Shown here piece by piece: positions 24,640 to 33,426 of a stretch of 34,186 bases of DNA (the stretch's first letter is position 1; every line of letters starts with the position of its first letter). This DNA comes from Campylobacterales bacterium (GTDB lineage Bacteria > Campylobacterota > Campylobacteria > Campylobacterales > Nitratiruptoraceae), in the NCBI GenBank assembly GCA_027024145.1, contig JALVTF010000049.1:1-34186 (forward strand), read 5' to 3'. Both the position numbers and the translations under genes were made by a program. The notes under the pieces are model-generated. The model had not been told where the DNA came from. It searched no databases and saw only the letters and a program-made list of their open reading frames with translations.

Positions 24640-25260
24640 ATGCAATATATAAGAGACATTATCATTTGCGACCATTGTCAAACGCCCAATAAAAAACTTC
24701 CTCTCCAGGCAAAAGAGGAGGCCAGATGTGCCGAGTGCGGTGCCATGCTCTATACGAGCAGCGTAGGAATGGAGTGGAAGATACTTTCGTTTAGCTTCAG
24801 CGCTCTCGTGCTTTTCGTGCTAATAAATATCTTTCCGATAGTGCATATCGACATCGCCGGTATGGAAGCGCAGCTGAGCCTCATTGCGGCGATTTGGGAG
24901 CTTTTTCAAAGGGGATTTTTGTTTGTATCTTTTTTCGCACTGCTTGTCCTCGAGGTGTTTCCTTTTTTATTGATGAGTTTTTTGTTCGCCTTTGCGCTCT
25001 TCGTCGTCAGCGGTATCGAAAAGAGTGCGGCGAAGACGCTCCTTTTGGCGGTCTCTGTGATAAGACGCTGGAGCATGCTCGATATCTTTTTTATCTCCAT
25101 TCTCGTGGCGATGATAAAGATTTACGAGTATGCGCATATTAGTTTCAGTGTCTCTTTTTGGGCATTGGCCGGGTTTATCATTTTGGAGATAGTATTGGTG
25201 CGTATCGTGCCGATAGGGCAGCTATGGGATATGTGGGAGCGGCGCTATGGAGTATCTTAA
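24640..25260 (+). CDS. pqiA1: PqiA-domain membrane protein, first half
   Basis: 206 residues. An N-terminal zinc ribbon CDHC (10-13) and CAEC (30-33) is followed by four membrane spans (about 47-68, 95-125, 145-165, 170-190). This is one half of the usual two-domain PqiA/LetA inner-membrane protein, which feeds the MCE protein PqiB/LetB in lipid transport between the membranes. The first codon must be at 24640 because the zinc ribbon starts at residue 10. The second half is encoded by the next gene, overlapping by 14 bases. Some other bacteria also split PqiA. Assignment to the family is firm; whether it equals PqiA or LetA is not. The gene symbol is descriptive. Confidence 0.86.
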   Translation: MQYIRDIIICDHCQTPNKKLPLQAKEEARCAECGAMLYTSSVGMEWKILSFSFSALVLFVLINIFPIVHIDIAGMEAQLSLIAAIWELFQRGFLFVSFFALLVLEVFPFLLMSFLFAFALFVVSGIEKSAAKTLLLAVSVIRRWSMLDIFFISILVAMIKIYEYAHISFSVSFWALAGFIILEIVLVRIVPIGQLWDMWERRYGVS

Positions 25261-25828
25261 GTGCCTCTATTGTGAAGCCACCAATCATAAAAACGCCCGC
25301 TACTGCGGCAGATGCGGTCAGTACATCGCACTGGAGGCCAAAAAGTCGCTGCACAAAAGCCTCGCCTATTTGCTGGCAGCAATAATCTTTTACATCCCGG
25401 CCAATATCTACCCTGTACTGCTGACCAGTAAATTCGCAAACGCACAGGGCAGCACCATCTTAGAAGGGGTCGTGGCGATGTGGCAAAGCGGTGACTATCC
25501 CGTGGCCATCATCATCTTTACCGCCTCCATCTTCATCCCGTTGGCAAAATTCGGGGTGCTTTTTTACCTCAACTACACTCTGGCACGCTGTCAAACCCAA
25601 AACATCGCAAAACGGGTGATGCTCTACCGACTCATCGAGCTCACGGGGCCCTGGTCGCTGATAGATGTGTTCGTGGTGCTGATTCTCGTGGCTTTGATAC
25701 ATTTCAAAAATATAGCTATAATCCCTGGAATAGGGGTGAGTTCTTTTGCGCTGATGGTGGTGCTGACAATTCTTAGCGCGAACGTTCTCGATCCCAGGCT
25801 TTTAGGAGAAGAGTGTGAGAAAAGATGA
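25247..25828 (+). CDS. pqiA2: PqiA-domain membrane protein, second half
   Basis: 193 residues with a zinc ribbon at the N-terminus (CLYC at 6-9 and CGRC at 20-23) and four membrane spans. YIPANIYPVLL after the first span and GPWSLIDVFVVLILVALI are hallmark PqiA/LetA sequences. It presumably pairs with the preceding half-protein to rebuild the two-domain PqiA in the inner membrane. Starts at ATG 25247 inside the first half gene and overlaps pqiB by 14 bases, so translation of all three is coupled. Two separate zinc ribbons per assembled unit is the normal PqiA number. The gene symbol is descriptive. Confidence 0.87.
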   Translation: MEYLKCLYCEATNHKNARYCGRCGQYIALEAKKSLHKSLAYLLAAIIFYIPANIYPVLLTSKFANAQGSTILEGVVAMWQSGDYPVAIIIFTASIFIPLAKFGVLFYLNYTLARCQTQNIAKRVMLYRLIELTGPWSLIDVFVVLILVALIHFKNIAIIPGIGVSSFALMVVLTILSANVLDPRLLGEECEKR

Positions 25829-27419
25829 TGTCGTCGAAGTGAAGATCAAAAAACGCGAAGTCCATTTCGTCGTCTGGCTCGTGCCCATCGTGGCACTGCT
25901 CATAGGCGGCTGGATGATATACAAATACTACTCCAAGCTGGGCCCTATGATCGAAATTACATTTAAAAACAGCGGAGGGCTCGAGCCCAAGCAGTCCATC
26001 GTCAAGTTCCGCGATGTGAAAGTGGGCACGGTGGAGCGCATCGCGATCCTCAAAAAGCGCGAAGGGGTGGTGGTGTACGTGCGCATGAACGAGGATGTGG
26101 CACCCTTTTTGAACGAACACGCCAAGTTTTGGATCGTCAAACCCGAAATCGGCCTGGGCAAGGTGCGGGGTCTCGATGCGCTCATGAGCGGAGCTTATAT
26201 CCAGATGGAGAGTAGGCTCGGCGGCGAGAGCAAGTATCGCTTCAAAGGTCTCGAAGAGGCTCCGCTTACTATTGGCGAGGAGAAGGGGAGCACCTTCACG
26301 CTGCGCGCGAGAAGTTCCTATGCCTTGCAAGAGGGATTGCCTGTCTATTACAAAGATATTCGCGTGGGAAGCATCAAAAAGGTAGAACTGACGAAAAACG
26401 GTCAAGGCGTGGGATTCTTCGTCTTTGTAAAGTCTCCCTATGACAAGCTCGTCAACGACTCTACGCGCTTTTACAACATCAAGGCGGTAGATGTGAGCAT
26501 GGAAGACGGTGAGTTGCATCTGCGTGGTGGGTCGCTCTCGCAGCTGCTTTTGGGCGGAGTGGCCTTCACCACGCCTGAGCCTAACGCTTCGCGCTCCCAA
26601 AACATTCTCTATCTCTATCCTTCCTATGCCGATGCGATGCAAAAACGTCTGGGCAAAAAGCCGCCACAATTTGCGAAATTCGTGATGCATTTTGAGGATA
26701 TCGACGGCGGACTCAAAGTGGGCACGGGTGTGTACTATAACGGCTTCAAAGTGGGTGAAGTGCGAGGAGTGCATGCGCAGATCGATCCAGTCACGCACAA
26801 AGTGGCGGCGATTGTGCGAGCGGACATCGATATCAACGCATTTGCCGGCAAGCGAGCGGGGATAGAGGTTTTGCGCCGTCTTGCAGCACAGGGGCTTGCA
26901 GCCCATATCGAGAGCGCGAATTTTCTCACAGACGCCAGACGCATCGTGCTGGATTTTTCGCACAAAGGCTATCGCCTCCAAAGTTCACCCGCGGGCTACG
27001 AACTGGCCACCACCGCTTCCAAGCGCGAAGCCCTCATGGCTAAGATCGATGCGATACTCGCAAAACTCGAAAAACTGCCGCTGCAAAAGGCTGTGAATTC
27101 ATTCACCCAGACGATGCAATCGGCGCGCAAGCCTTTGGTAGGGCTCTTGCAAGAATTGAGGCGCACCTCCCATCAAGCCAGAGTGCTTTTGGAACAAAAC
27201 GCCACGAAAGAGATGCCTGCACAACTAAACACCACGCTCACAAAGCTGCAACAGACCATCCAAACGCTCCAAAAAGCCACCAAGGCCTATGGCGACAAGT
27301 CGCTCTTTCACGAGCAGCTCAAGGCGACGCTGAGAGATATCGATAGAGCATCCAAGTCGCTGAACAAGGTACTGATAAAGATCTATAAAAAACCGAACAC
27401 CATCATTTTTGGAGATTAG
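25815..27419 (+). CDS. pqiB: MCE-domain protein PqiB
   Basis: 534 residues. A single N-terminal membrane anchor (FVVWLVPIVALLIGGWMIY, about 17-35) is followed by three MCE domains, beginning near ITFKNSGGLEPKQSIVKFRDVKVGTVERI, TLRARSSYALQEGLPVYYKDIRVGSIKKV and MHFEDIDGGLKVGTGVYYNGFKVGEVRGV. Long amphipathic helices follow at the C-terminus (about 410-520). Three MCE domains plus a helical needle is the PqiB plan (LetB has seven), forming a hydrophobic tunnel across the periplasm. GTG start at 25815 preceded by AGGAGA, overlapping pqiA2. It ends directly before the lipoprotein gene. The first coupled partner set is complete: two PqiA halves, PqiB and PqiC. Confidence 0.92.
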   Translation: MRKDDVVEVKIKKREVHFVVWLVPIVALLIGGWMIYKYYSKLGPMIEITFKNSGGLEPKQSIVKFRDVKVGTVERIAILKKREGVVVYVRMNEDVAPFLNEHAKFWIVKPEIGLGKVRGLDALMSGAYIQMESRLGGESKYRFKGLEEAPLTIGEEKGSTFTLRARSSYALQEGLPVYYKDIRVGSIKKVELTKNGQGVGFFVFVKSPYDKLVNDSTRFYNIKAVDVSMEDGELHLRGGSLSQLLLGGVAFTTPEPNASRSQNILYLYPSYADAMQKRLGKKPPQFAKFVMHFEDIDGGLKVGTGVYYNGFKVGEVRGVHAQIDPVTHKVAAIVRADIDINAFAGKRAGIEVLRRLAAQGLAAHIESANFLTDARRIVLDFSHKGYRLQSSPAGYELATTASKREALMAKIDAILAKLEKLPLQKAVNSFTQTMQSARKPLVGLLQELRRTSHQARVLLEQNATKEMPAQLNTTLTKLQQTIQTLQKATKAYGDKSLFHEQLKATLRDIDRASKSLNKVLIKIYKKPNTIIFGD

Positions 27420-27947
27420 ATGCGCTGGGTTGTACTCGTTTTGATGCTGCTATTTGCCGGATGCGGAACCAAAAGCTACTACTTTATCGCACCTCCGAAG
27501 CCGGCGCACGTGCATCAAGAAGCCTGCACCATCGGAGTCACAGATGTGCAGCTGCCAGAATACGCCCTCGTGGGCAAACTGCTCTATCGCGATGGCGTGC
27601 GTGCCGGCTATATGGAAGATTTCATCTTCGCGCAAGATCCCCAGGAGCTCTTTACCGATACCACCATTTCCTATTTGCGCCGAGCTTTTCCAAAAGCACA
27701 GGTGCTTGGCTATCCGTGGGATGTGCGAAGTCAGCCCGATCGTATCGTGCGCATCGTCATCGAAGAGTTCTACTACGACCGTGCTCGTCACAGCCTCGTT
27801 TTGCAGGGAGTGGTACATATAGGATCACAGCGTAGCGGTTTCACGCTCCATCAAGCAGTGGGTTCGAGTCTACAAACAGCCCTCGATCGAATTATGGCAC
27901 GCTATTTGCGCGAGATCGCTACAGCGGTAGATAGATCTTGTCGATGA
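27420..27947 (+). CDS. pqiC: PqiC-type outer-membrane lipoprotein
   Basis: 175 residues. Lipobox LLFAGC with Cys15 is followed by GTKSYYFIAPP, the recurrent start of the PqiC/DUF330 (ABC-type transport auxiliary lipoprotein) family. IGVTDVQLPEYALVGKLLYRDG is a family core strand-helix. It should sit on the inner face of the outer membrane and dock the tip of PqiB. ATG at 27420 directly after the pqiB stop, so coupled. It needs Lgt, encoded elsewhere in this window, for lipidation. Its 3' end overlaps the convergent pabB gene by 29 bases. Confidence 0.88.
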   Translation: MRWVVLVLMLLFAGCGTKSYYFIAPPKPAHVHQEACTIGVTDVQLPEYALVGKLLYRDGVRAGYMEDFIFAQDPQELFTDTTISYLRRAFPKAQVLGYPWDVRSQPDRIVRIVIEEFYYDRARHSLVLQGVVHIGSQRSGFTLHQAVGSSLQTALDRIMARYLREIATAVDRSCR

Positions 27948-28860
27948 GCTCTCGGTATTCGCTGCGAGCGTCGCTATCGATGGTGATGCCGCCGCCGCTT
28001 TTATAGACCAGCCCCTGGGGCGTTCGCTCGATATAGCGTATCATCACGGCGCTATCGAGATGAACGCCGTCGAAATACCCAAAGACCCCCGTGTAGAATC
28101 CTCGTTCATACCCTTCGGCCTTTTCGATGATGCGGCAGGTGGAGCTTTTAGGGGCGCCCGTGACGGACCCGGCCGGTAAGAGCGCATCGAAAATCTCGCC
28201 AAGACGCGACCGCCAATTATCGGGAAGTTTGCCGGTGATTTCGCTCGATACTTGCAAAAGCTCCTTTGTACCGGCACGAATCCTATCGACGTAGCGAAAG
28301 CGCTGTACACGTACGTGCGAAGCCACCATAGAGAGGTCATTACGCAAGAGATCGACGACCATCACATGCTCAGCCATCTCTTTGGCATCGGCGAGGATAC
28401 GTTCTTTTGCATTCGGGAGCGTAGCGTCGATGGTGCCTTTCATGGGGTAGGTAGCGATGGTATCGCCTGCGATGCGCACGAAGCGCTCGGGCGAAAAGCA
28501 GATGAAACGTCCTTGAAAGTAGAGTTTGAATTTGGCCTGTACTGCAAAAAAGATCTCTTCGAGATTGTGGGTGGTGCGAATGGGCGTGGGGAAAGTGAGG
28601 TTGAGGAGATAGGTATTGCCTGCGCGAATCTCATGCTGGACATAGTCGAAAGCTTTTTTGTAGTTCACGAAGGAGATGGGATTTTTTTCCACTATTTTGG
28701 GATAGATTTTTGGCGGCAGGGAGTAGTTGCGAAAACCGGGGACTTTGAAGTGGATGTTGCGCAGCTTTTCGAGTGGTTCTGCGAAGATATGGCGCTTTGT
28801 ATAGTCGATGACGAAAAGAAAGGGAATACGCCGCGCGGCGTAGTAGGAGAGTCTATCCAT
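27919..28860 (-). CDS. pabB: Aminodeoxychorismate synthase component I
   Basis: Chorismate-using enzyme that, with a glutaminase (PabA), makes 4-amino-4-deoxychorismate for folate. 313 residues, catalytic domain only, as in other Campylobacterota. The diagnostic PMKGT (usual PIKGT, with the catalytic lysine that distinguishes PabB from TrpE) is present, as are [36 protein letters not shown] and [10 protein letters not shown]. The first 8 bases overlap the pyrB stop, so it is translated behind pyrB. No fused aminodeoxychorismate lyase domain. PabA and PabC are not in the window. Confidence 0.92.
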   Translation of the reverse strand: MDRLSYYAARRIPFLFVIDYTKRHIFAEPLEKLRNIHFKVPGFRNYSLPPKIYPKIVEKNPISFVNYKKAFDYVQHEIRAGNTYLLNLTFPTPIRTTHNLEEIFFAVQAKFKLYFQGRFICFSPERFVRIAGDTIATYPMKGTIDATLPNAKERILADAKEMAEHVMVVDLLRNDLSMVASHVRVQRFRYVDRIRAGTKELLQVSSEITGKLPDNWRSRLGEIFDALLPAGSVTGAPKSSTCRIIEKAEGYERGFYTGVFGYFDGVHLDSAVMIRYIERTPQGLVYKSGGGITIDSDARSEYRELIDKIYLPL

Positions 28861-29725
28861 TGATGAGCGTCTCGAGCACCGCCATGCGTACCGCTACGCC
28901 GTTGCGCACCTGCTCGAGCACTTTGCAGCGAGGATCTGCCAACACTTCGTCGCTGATATCGATGTTGCGATGCACGGGGCCTGGGTGCAGGATGATGAGG
29001 TCGCGGTCGCCTATGAGCTCGCGGGTGATGCAAAAGTCGTTGCCGTAATCGCGCAGACTCGCGTATATCGGATATTTGTGGCGCTCGGTCTGGGTGCGCA
29101 GACTCATGATCACGTCCACTTCGTCGATAATGTCTCGGATATTGTAGGTATAGGGCAGATCGATGCTTGGCAAAAACTGGGGAGGCGCTACCAAAATCAC
29201 CTCCATGCCGAAGCGCGTAAGAAGCTCTATATTGGAGTTTGCTACGCGGGAGTTTTTGATATCGCCTACGATGGCGATTTTTTTGCCCTCCACATCGCCC
29301 AGGTGACGCCGGATAGTAAAAAGATCCAAAAGTGCCTGCGTAGGGTGAGCGTGGGCACCGTCGCCGCCGTTGATGAGGGAGCAGTTGACGTGGCGCGCCA
29401 GGATATTGGGCACACCGGCGCTCTTGTGGCGCACCACGATGGCATGCGGTCCCATGGCATCGAGATTGGCCGCGGTGTCGAAGAGGGTTTCGCCTTTTTT
29501 GGTGGAGCTTTTTGCCACATCGAGGCTCACCACCTCGGCTCCGAGCCTCTTGGCGGCCACTTCGAAACTACTGCGCGTACGGGTGGAGTTTTCGAAAAAA
29601 ATGGTGATGATGAGCTTGTCTGATAGCGTTTTTGGCGAAGATGTGAGAAACTCCTCGGCGCGAGCGTAGAGCTTGAGGATTTCCTCTTTGCTAAAATCTT
29701 GCGTGGTGATGAGATGTTTTACCAT
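28853..29725 (-). CDS. pyrB: Aspartate carbamoyltransferase catalytic subunit
   Basis: First committed step of pyrimidine synthesis, carbamoyl phosphate plus aspartate. 290 residues. [13 protein letters not shown] (43-55), [10 protein letters not shown] (71-80), [11 protein letters not shown] (126-136) and HPGPVHRN are the aspartate-transcarbamylase motifs; they separate it from argF, which has HPVQ and HCLP. pyrI is not adjacent, consistent with enzymes lacking regulatory chains in this phylum. It diverges from the glycine-zipper gene and is coupled to pabB. With argF it gives two carbamoyl-phosphate users in one window. Confidence 0.96.
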   Translation of the reverse strand: MVKHLITTQDFSKEEILKLYARAEEFLTSSPKTLSDKLIITIFFENSTRTRSSFEVAAKRLGAEVVSLDVAKSSTKKGETLFDTAANLDAMGPHAIVVRHKSAGVPNILARHVNCSLINGGDGAHAHPTQALLDLFTIRRHLGDVEGKKIAIVGDIKNSRVANSNIELLTRFGMEVILVAPPQFLPSIDLPYTYNIRDIIDEVDVIMSLRTQTERHKYPIYASLRDYGNDFCITRELIGDRDLIILHPGPVHRNIDISDEVLADPRCKVLEQVRNGVAVRMAVLETLING

Positions 29726-29732
29726 TTCACGA

Positions 29733-29777
29733 TTGCCTCACATTCGTTTGGTATATTATACAAAAATACAAAGGAGG
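29733..29777. promoter_or_regulatory. Divergent pyrB / glycine-zipper promoter
   Basis: The palindrome GTATATTATAC (29751-29761) contains overlapping -10 boxes for both strands: TATACA (29757-29762), with TTGCCT (29733-29738) 18 bp upstream, for the plus strand, and TATAAT (29760-29755) for pyrB. AAGGAGGGG (about 29770-29778) is a strong RBS for the plus-strand gene. Confidence 0.6.
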
Positions 29778-29782
29778 GGACG

Positions 29783-30274
29783 ATGAAAAAGAGAATGGTT
29801 ATCCTCGCTGCACTCCTTGGCTCGACACTTTGGGCGCAAAGCTACACCTTCACAAAGTATGTGCCTGTGGCAAGAAGTGTGGAGATACAGCGTGAAGTGA
29901 TACGCGAAACCCCCTACAAGGAGTGCTGGACGGAAGAGGTGCCCGAAAACGCGACTGTAGATGACGGTACGGTGGGTGCGGTCATCGGTGGCGCGGCCGG
30001 CGGTATCATCGGTCACCAGATCGGAGGCGGAAGCGGTAAGACGGCAGCTACCATCGGGGGAGCGGTGATCGGCACTCTTATCGGCAAAAATCTTGCCGAG
30101 CGCAATGCACGTCCAGGATATCGCCTCGTCAAACGCTGCCGCACCAAGTACAAAAAAGAGCACGATTTCGTCACGGAATATAAAAATATCGCCCATTTCA
30201 TGGGGCATAGAATCGTCAAATATTCTGACAGACCTCTACGCCAAATCCCCGTGACGGTAACGATCGAATACTGA
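29783..30274 (+). CDS. Glycine-zipper 2TM-domain envelope protein
   Basis: 163 residues. A signal peptide is at 1-18 (MKKRMVILAALLGSTLWA). A periplasmic stretch with paired cysteine (Cys48) follows, then a glycine zipper (GAVIGGAAGGIIGHQIGGGSGKTAATIGGAVIGTLIG, given here only as positions 65-101), then YRLVKRC and a basic tail ending VTVTIEY. This is the Rick_17kDa/glycine-zipper family, many of which are outer-membrane-associated. No lipobox is present, so it is secreted rather than lipidated. ATG at 29783 is chosen by signal peptide and RBS; an upstream in-frame extension covers the promoter. Its 3' end overlaps bioD by 39 bases. Function unknown beyond envelope stress or structure in relatives. 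Confidence 0.82.
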   Translation: MKKRMVILAALLGSTLWAQSYTFTKYVPVARSVEIQREVIRETPYKECWTEEVPENATVDDGTVGAVIGGAAGGIIGHQIGGGSGKTAATIGGAVIGTLIGKNLAERNARPGYRLVKRCRTKYKKEHDFVTEYKNIAHFMGHRIVKYSDRPLRQIPVTVTIEY

Positions 30275-30871
30275 TGCGAGGTCAAGGGGCACCTCGCCCA
30301 AGCACCGCTCGTAAAAGGGAGCGGTGACCTCGAAGAAGGATTCTTTATCCTTATAGAGATTCACATACCATAAATGAGGGATATTGCGTCTTCGCAAAGC
30401 CTCCAAGCTCAAGAGTGTATGATTGATACAACCAAGCTCGCTAGGTGTGACCAGAAGTGCCGGAGAGCGGAGCTTTTGGATAAGATCGACCATAAAAAAG
30501 TCGCACTCGATAGGCACCATCAACCCTCCTGCACCCTCTATGATCAAAATATCGCATAAGCGCTCCAATTCCTCTGCACGCTGTGCCAAAAAATCGCTAT
30601 CGATCTCTTTATCTTTTGCCACAAAAGGAGCTGCGGGGAGGCTGAATTGGTAGGGTACCACCATGTCGAGGGGAATATCGTTTAAGTTTGGATTCAGCTC
30701 TTGACAAAGTGCATGAAGTTTGCTACCATCATTAGGACTGCTCGCTACCCCCGTCTCTATCGGTTTGAAGTATCCGGGTTGCAAACCTTGACTCTGTGCA
30801 AGTTTCGCTAACTGCGCACTCACATGCGTCTTGCCCACACCGGTATTGGTGGCTGTGATAAAGAGGCGCAT
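30236..30871 (-). CDS. bioD: Dethiobiotin synthetase
   Basis: ATP-dependent closure of the ureido ring in biotin synthesis. 211 residues. P-loop TATNTGVGKTHV (6-17) is the BioD signature. FKPIETGV, IIEGAGGLMVPI and the TPSELGCINHTLLS region are family motifs. It is single, with no other bio gene adjacent. A minus-strand TATAAT (30901-30896) lies about 25 bases upstream of the ATG. Its last 39 bases overlap the convergent glycine-zipper gene, so both C-termini are constrained. Confidence 0.94.
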   Translation of the reverse strand: MRLFITATNTGVGKTHVSAQLAKLAQSQGLQPGYFKPIETGVASSPNDGSKLHALCQELNPNLNDIPLDMVVPYQFSLPAAPFVAKDKEIDSDFLAQRAEELERLCDILIIEGAGGLMVPIECDFFMVDLIQKLRSPALLVTPSELGCINHTLLSLEALRRRNIPHLWYVNLYKDKESFFEVTAPFYERCLGEVPLDLASVFDRYRHGDLA

Positions 30872-30880
30872 AGCAGTCCT

Positions 30881-30933
30881 TTGCGTTTTACGAAAATTAT
30901 ACTAAAATTAAATCAGATAGGGTAAAGAGGGAG
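30881..30933. promoter_or_regulatory. Divergent bioD / clpS promoter
   Basis: Plus strand: TTGCGT (30881-30886), 16 bp, TAAAAT (30903-30908), and an AGAGGGAG RBS ahead of the GTG. Minus strand: TATAAT (30901-30896) for bioD. The two -10 boxes are one base apart, so both promoters cannot be occupied at once. Confidence 0.6.
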
Positions 30934-30937
30934 AAAA

Positions 30938-31231
30938 GTGGCGACGAAGACCGAAACACGCGAAATAACGGAGCTAAAAGAGCCGAAAAAATATAAAGTC
31001 TATCTTCTCAACGACGACTACACCACGATGGATTTCGTGGTGGATGTGTTGTGTGAAGTGTTCCATAAAACCTATGAAGAGGCGGTGAACATCATGCTCA
31101 CCATCCACAAACAGGGTAAAGGTCTTTGTGGCATCTACACCTACGAGATAGCCGAGACCAAGGTGGATCAAGTGCACAAGCTTGCGCGAGCGCATGAGTT
31201 CCCGCTTCGTGCGACAATGGAGGAAGAGTGA
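30938..31231 (+). CDS. clpS: ATP-dependent Clp protease adaptor ClpS
   Basis: Adaptor that delivers proteins with bulky hydrophobic N-terminal residues to ClpA. 97 residues, the usual size. A flexible N-terminus is followed by the core [20 protein letters not shown] (19-38), whose Asn-Asp-Asp and Thr/Met line the N-degron pocket, then [30 protein letters not shown] start at 30938 behind AGAGGGAG. The stop overlaps the clpA start by one base. Together with clpA and aat it forms a complete recognition-and-delivery unit. Confidence 0.95.
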   Translation: MATKTETREITELKEPKKYKVYLLNDDYTTMDFVVDVLCEVFHKTYEEAVNIMLTIHKQGKGLCGIYTYEIAETKVDQVHKLARAHEFPLRATMEEE

Positions 31232-33426
31232 TGATCAGTAACCAATTAAACACAATTTTCAAAGAGGCGGTGCGCTATGCCAAGCGCCATCGCCATGAGT
31301 ATCTGACGGTCGAGCATGTCTTTTTGTCCCTGCTCAATTCGCGCGAAGGGGAGGCGATCCTTAAAGAAGTAGGCGCTGATGTGCTTACACTTAAAAAGAA
31401 GCTCATCGCGCATCTGGAAAACACGCTTAAGCCTCTGCCTGAAAACGTGGTGCGCGAGCCGTTCGAGACGGTAGCGCTCTCGCGCGTGATCGAAAACATG
31501 ATCCGTCATATCCAGAGTGCCGAGAAAAAGGAAGCCACCGTCGGCGATCTCTTGGCTGCGCTCTTTGACGAAGAGCACAGCTACAGCGTCTATCTGCTCA
31601 AAGAGCAGGGCATCAGCAAGCTCGATATTTTGGAAGTGATCTCTCATAACGAAGAGATCAAAGAGGCGCAAAAGAGCAAACCCAAAGAGAAAGAAGAAGA
31701 CTCCTATCTGGCTAAATTTACCGTCAATCTCTTGGAAGAAGCGCGTGCTGGACGTATCGATCCGGTGATAGGCCGCAACAAAGAGATCGAGTGGGTGATG
31801 CAGATTTTGTGTCGCCGCAAAAAGAACAATCCTCTGCTCGTGGGTGAACCGGGAGTGGGAAAAACGGCTATCGCCGAAGGCCTCGCGCTCAAGATCGCCC
31901 AGGGTGAAGTGCCCGAGATTTTGCAAGATGCCACTCTCTATGCCCTGGATATGGGAAGCCTTCTGGCCGGTACCAAGTATCGTGGGGATTTTGAAAAGCG
32001 CCTCAAAGGTGTCATCGAAGAGCTCAAAGCCATCCCCAACGCCGTGCTCTTTATCGACGAGATCCATACCATCGTGGGTGCGGGTGCGACCCAAGGCGGC
32101 AGCATGGATGCATCCAACATGCTCAAACCTGCCCTTGCAAGTGGCGCTATCAAATGTATCGGGGCGACGACGTATAGCGAGTTTCGCAACTTTTTGGAAA
32201 AAGATAGAGCGCTGAGCCGCCGTTTTGCCAAAGTGGATGTCAAAGAACCCGATCTTGAGACCACTTTTAAGATCCTCAAAGGGCTCAAGGAAAAATATGA
32301 AAAGCATCACGGCGTGAAGTATCAGCTCTCGGCATTGCGTAGCGCAGTGGAACTGAGCGATAAATATATCAACGATCGTCAGCTTCCCGACAAAGCTATC
32401 GATCTCATCGACGAGGTGGGTGCGAGTTTCCATCTGCTGCGCAAAAAACGCCGCGTGGTGACGGTCAACGATATTGAAGATACCATCGCCAAAATGGTGG
32501 GACTACCACCGCAACACGTCACACACGACGATATCGCGGTGCTCAAAAACCTCGAAGAACGCCTCAAAGAGCGCGTACTGGGTCAAGACGAAGCGGTCGA
32601 AGTCCTCGCGATGGCGATCAAGCGCAGCCGTGCGGGGCTCAACCCACCCAACAAACCGATAGGCTCGTTTCTCTTCGTGGGACCCACCGGCGTGGGGAAA
32701 ACGGAGCTTGCCAAAGAGCTGGCACGCACATTGGGTGTGCATTTTGAGCGATTCGATATGAGCGAATATATGGAAAAACATGCGGTCTCACGCCTCATCG
32801 GAGCGCCTCCTGGCTATGTGGGCTACGAAGAGGGAGGGCTGCTTACCGAAACCATCCGTAAGCACCCCTATACCGTGCTTTTGTTGGATGAGATAGAAAA
32901 GGCGCATCCGGATCTGATCAACATCTTGCTCCAGGTGATGGATAACGCCACGCTGACAGACAACAACGGCAACGTGGCCGATTTCAAGCATGTGATCATC
33001 ATCATGACATCCAATGCAGGCGCCACGGAAGCCAATGTCATGGGATTTAAGAACGAGTCTGTGAGCAAGTTCGACGAGGCTTTGAAGCAGTACTTCACCC
33101 CAGAATTTCGCAACCGCCTCGATGCGATCGTGCGCTTTAAGCCTCTGAGCCTCGAGATCGTCGAGGGCATCGTGGACAAGTTCATCGAAGAGCTCAATAT
33201 GCAGCTGGACAACAAAGGCATCGCTCTTACGCTCACACCGGCTGCACGCAAATACCTGGCTCAAAAAGGCTACTCCGCAGAGCTTGGAGCACGGCCTTTG
33301 GCACGGCTCATTAGCGATGAGATCAAAACACCGCTGACCAACGAGATCCTCTTTGGACGCCTGGCAAAAGGCGGCAGAGTCACGGTGGATGCCAAAGAGG
33401 ATGCCTTGGTGTTCGATATCGCATGA
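31231..33426 (+). CDS. clpA: Clp protease ATP-binding subunit ClpA
   Basis: AAA+ unfoldase that feeds ClpP, 731 residues. The N-terminal Clp repeat (residues 1-150, HEYLTVEHVFLSLL) binds ClpS. First ATPase: Walker A GEPGVGKT near 205, Walker B AVLFIDEIHTIVGAG. Second ATPase: GPTGVGKTELAKELA near 483, and VLLLDEIEKAHPD. There is no middle (ClpB-type) coiled-coil domain, which makes it ClpA rather than ClpB or ClpC. ATG at 31231 is preferred to GTG one codon earlier. The ClpP docking loop normally found in the second domain was not positively identified by eye. It couples to aat (ATGA). Confidence 0.95.
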   Translation: MISNQLNTIFKEAVRYAKRHRHEYLTVEHVFLSLLNSREGEAILKEVGADVLTLKKKLIAHLENTLKPLPENVVREPFETVALSRVIENMIRHIQSAEKKEATVGDLLAALFDEEHSYSVYLLKEQGISKLDILEVISHNEEIKEAQKSKPKEKEEDSYLAKFTVNLLEEARAGRIDPVIGRNKEIEWVMQILCRRKKNNPLLVGEPGVGKTAIAEGLALKIAQGEVPEILQDATLYALDMGSLLAGTKYRGDFEKRLKGVIEELKAIPNAVLFIDEIHTIVGAGATQGGSMDASNMLKPALASGAIKCIGATTYSEFRNFLEKDRALSRRFAKVDVKEPDLETTFKILKGLKEKYEKHHGVKYQLSALRSAVELSDKYINDRQLPDKAIDLIDEVGASFHLLRKKRRVVTVNDIEDTIAKMVGLPPQHVTHDDIAVLKNLEERLKERVLGQDEAVEVLAMAIKRSRAGLNPPNKPIGSFLFVGPTGVGKTELAKELARTLGVHFERFDMSEYMEKHAVSRLIGAPPGYVGYEEGGLLTETIRKHPYTVLLLDEIEKAHPDLINILLQVMDNATLTDNNGNVADFKHVIIIMTSNAGATEANVMGFKNESVSKFDEALKQYFTPEFRNRLDAIVRFKPLSLEIVEGIVDKFIEELNMQLDNKGIALTLTPAARKYLAQKGYSAELGARPLARLISDEIKTPLTNEILFGRLAKGGRVTVDAKEDALVFDIA

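Noticed and set aside
25773-26981. Long open frame (about 400 codons) antisense to pqiB.
   Set aside because: It mirrors codon bias of pqiB, has no RBS or recognisable domain, and pqiB is a clear MCE protein. The same reasoning excludes long antisense frames over hemN, clpA and the chemoreceptor.
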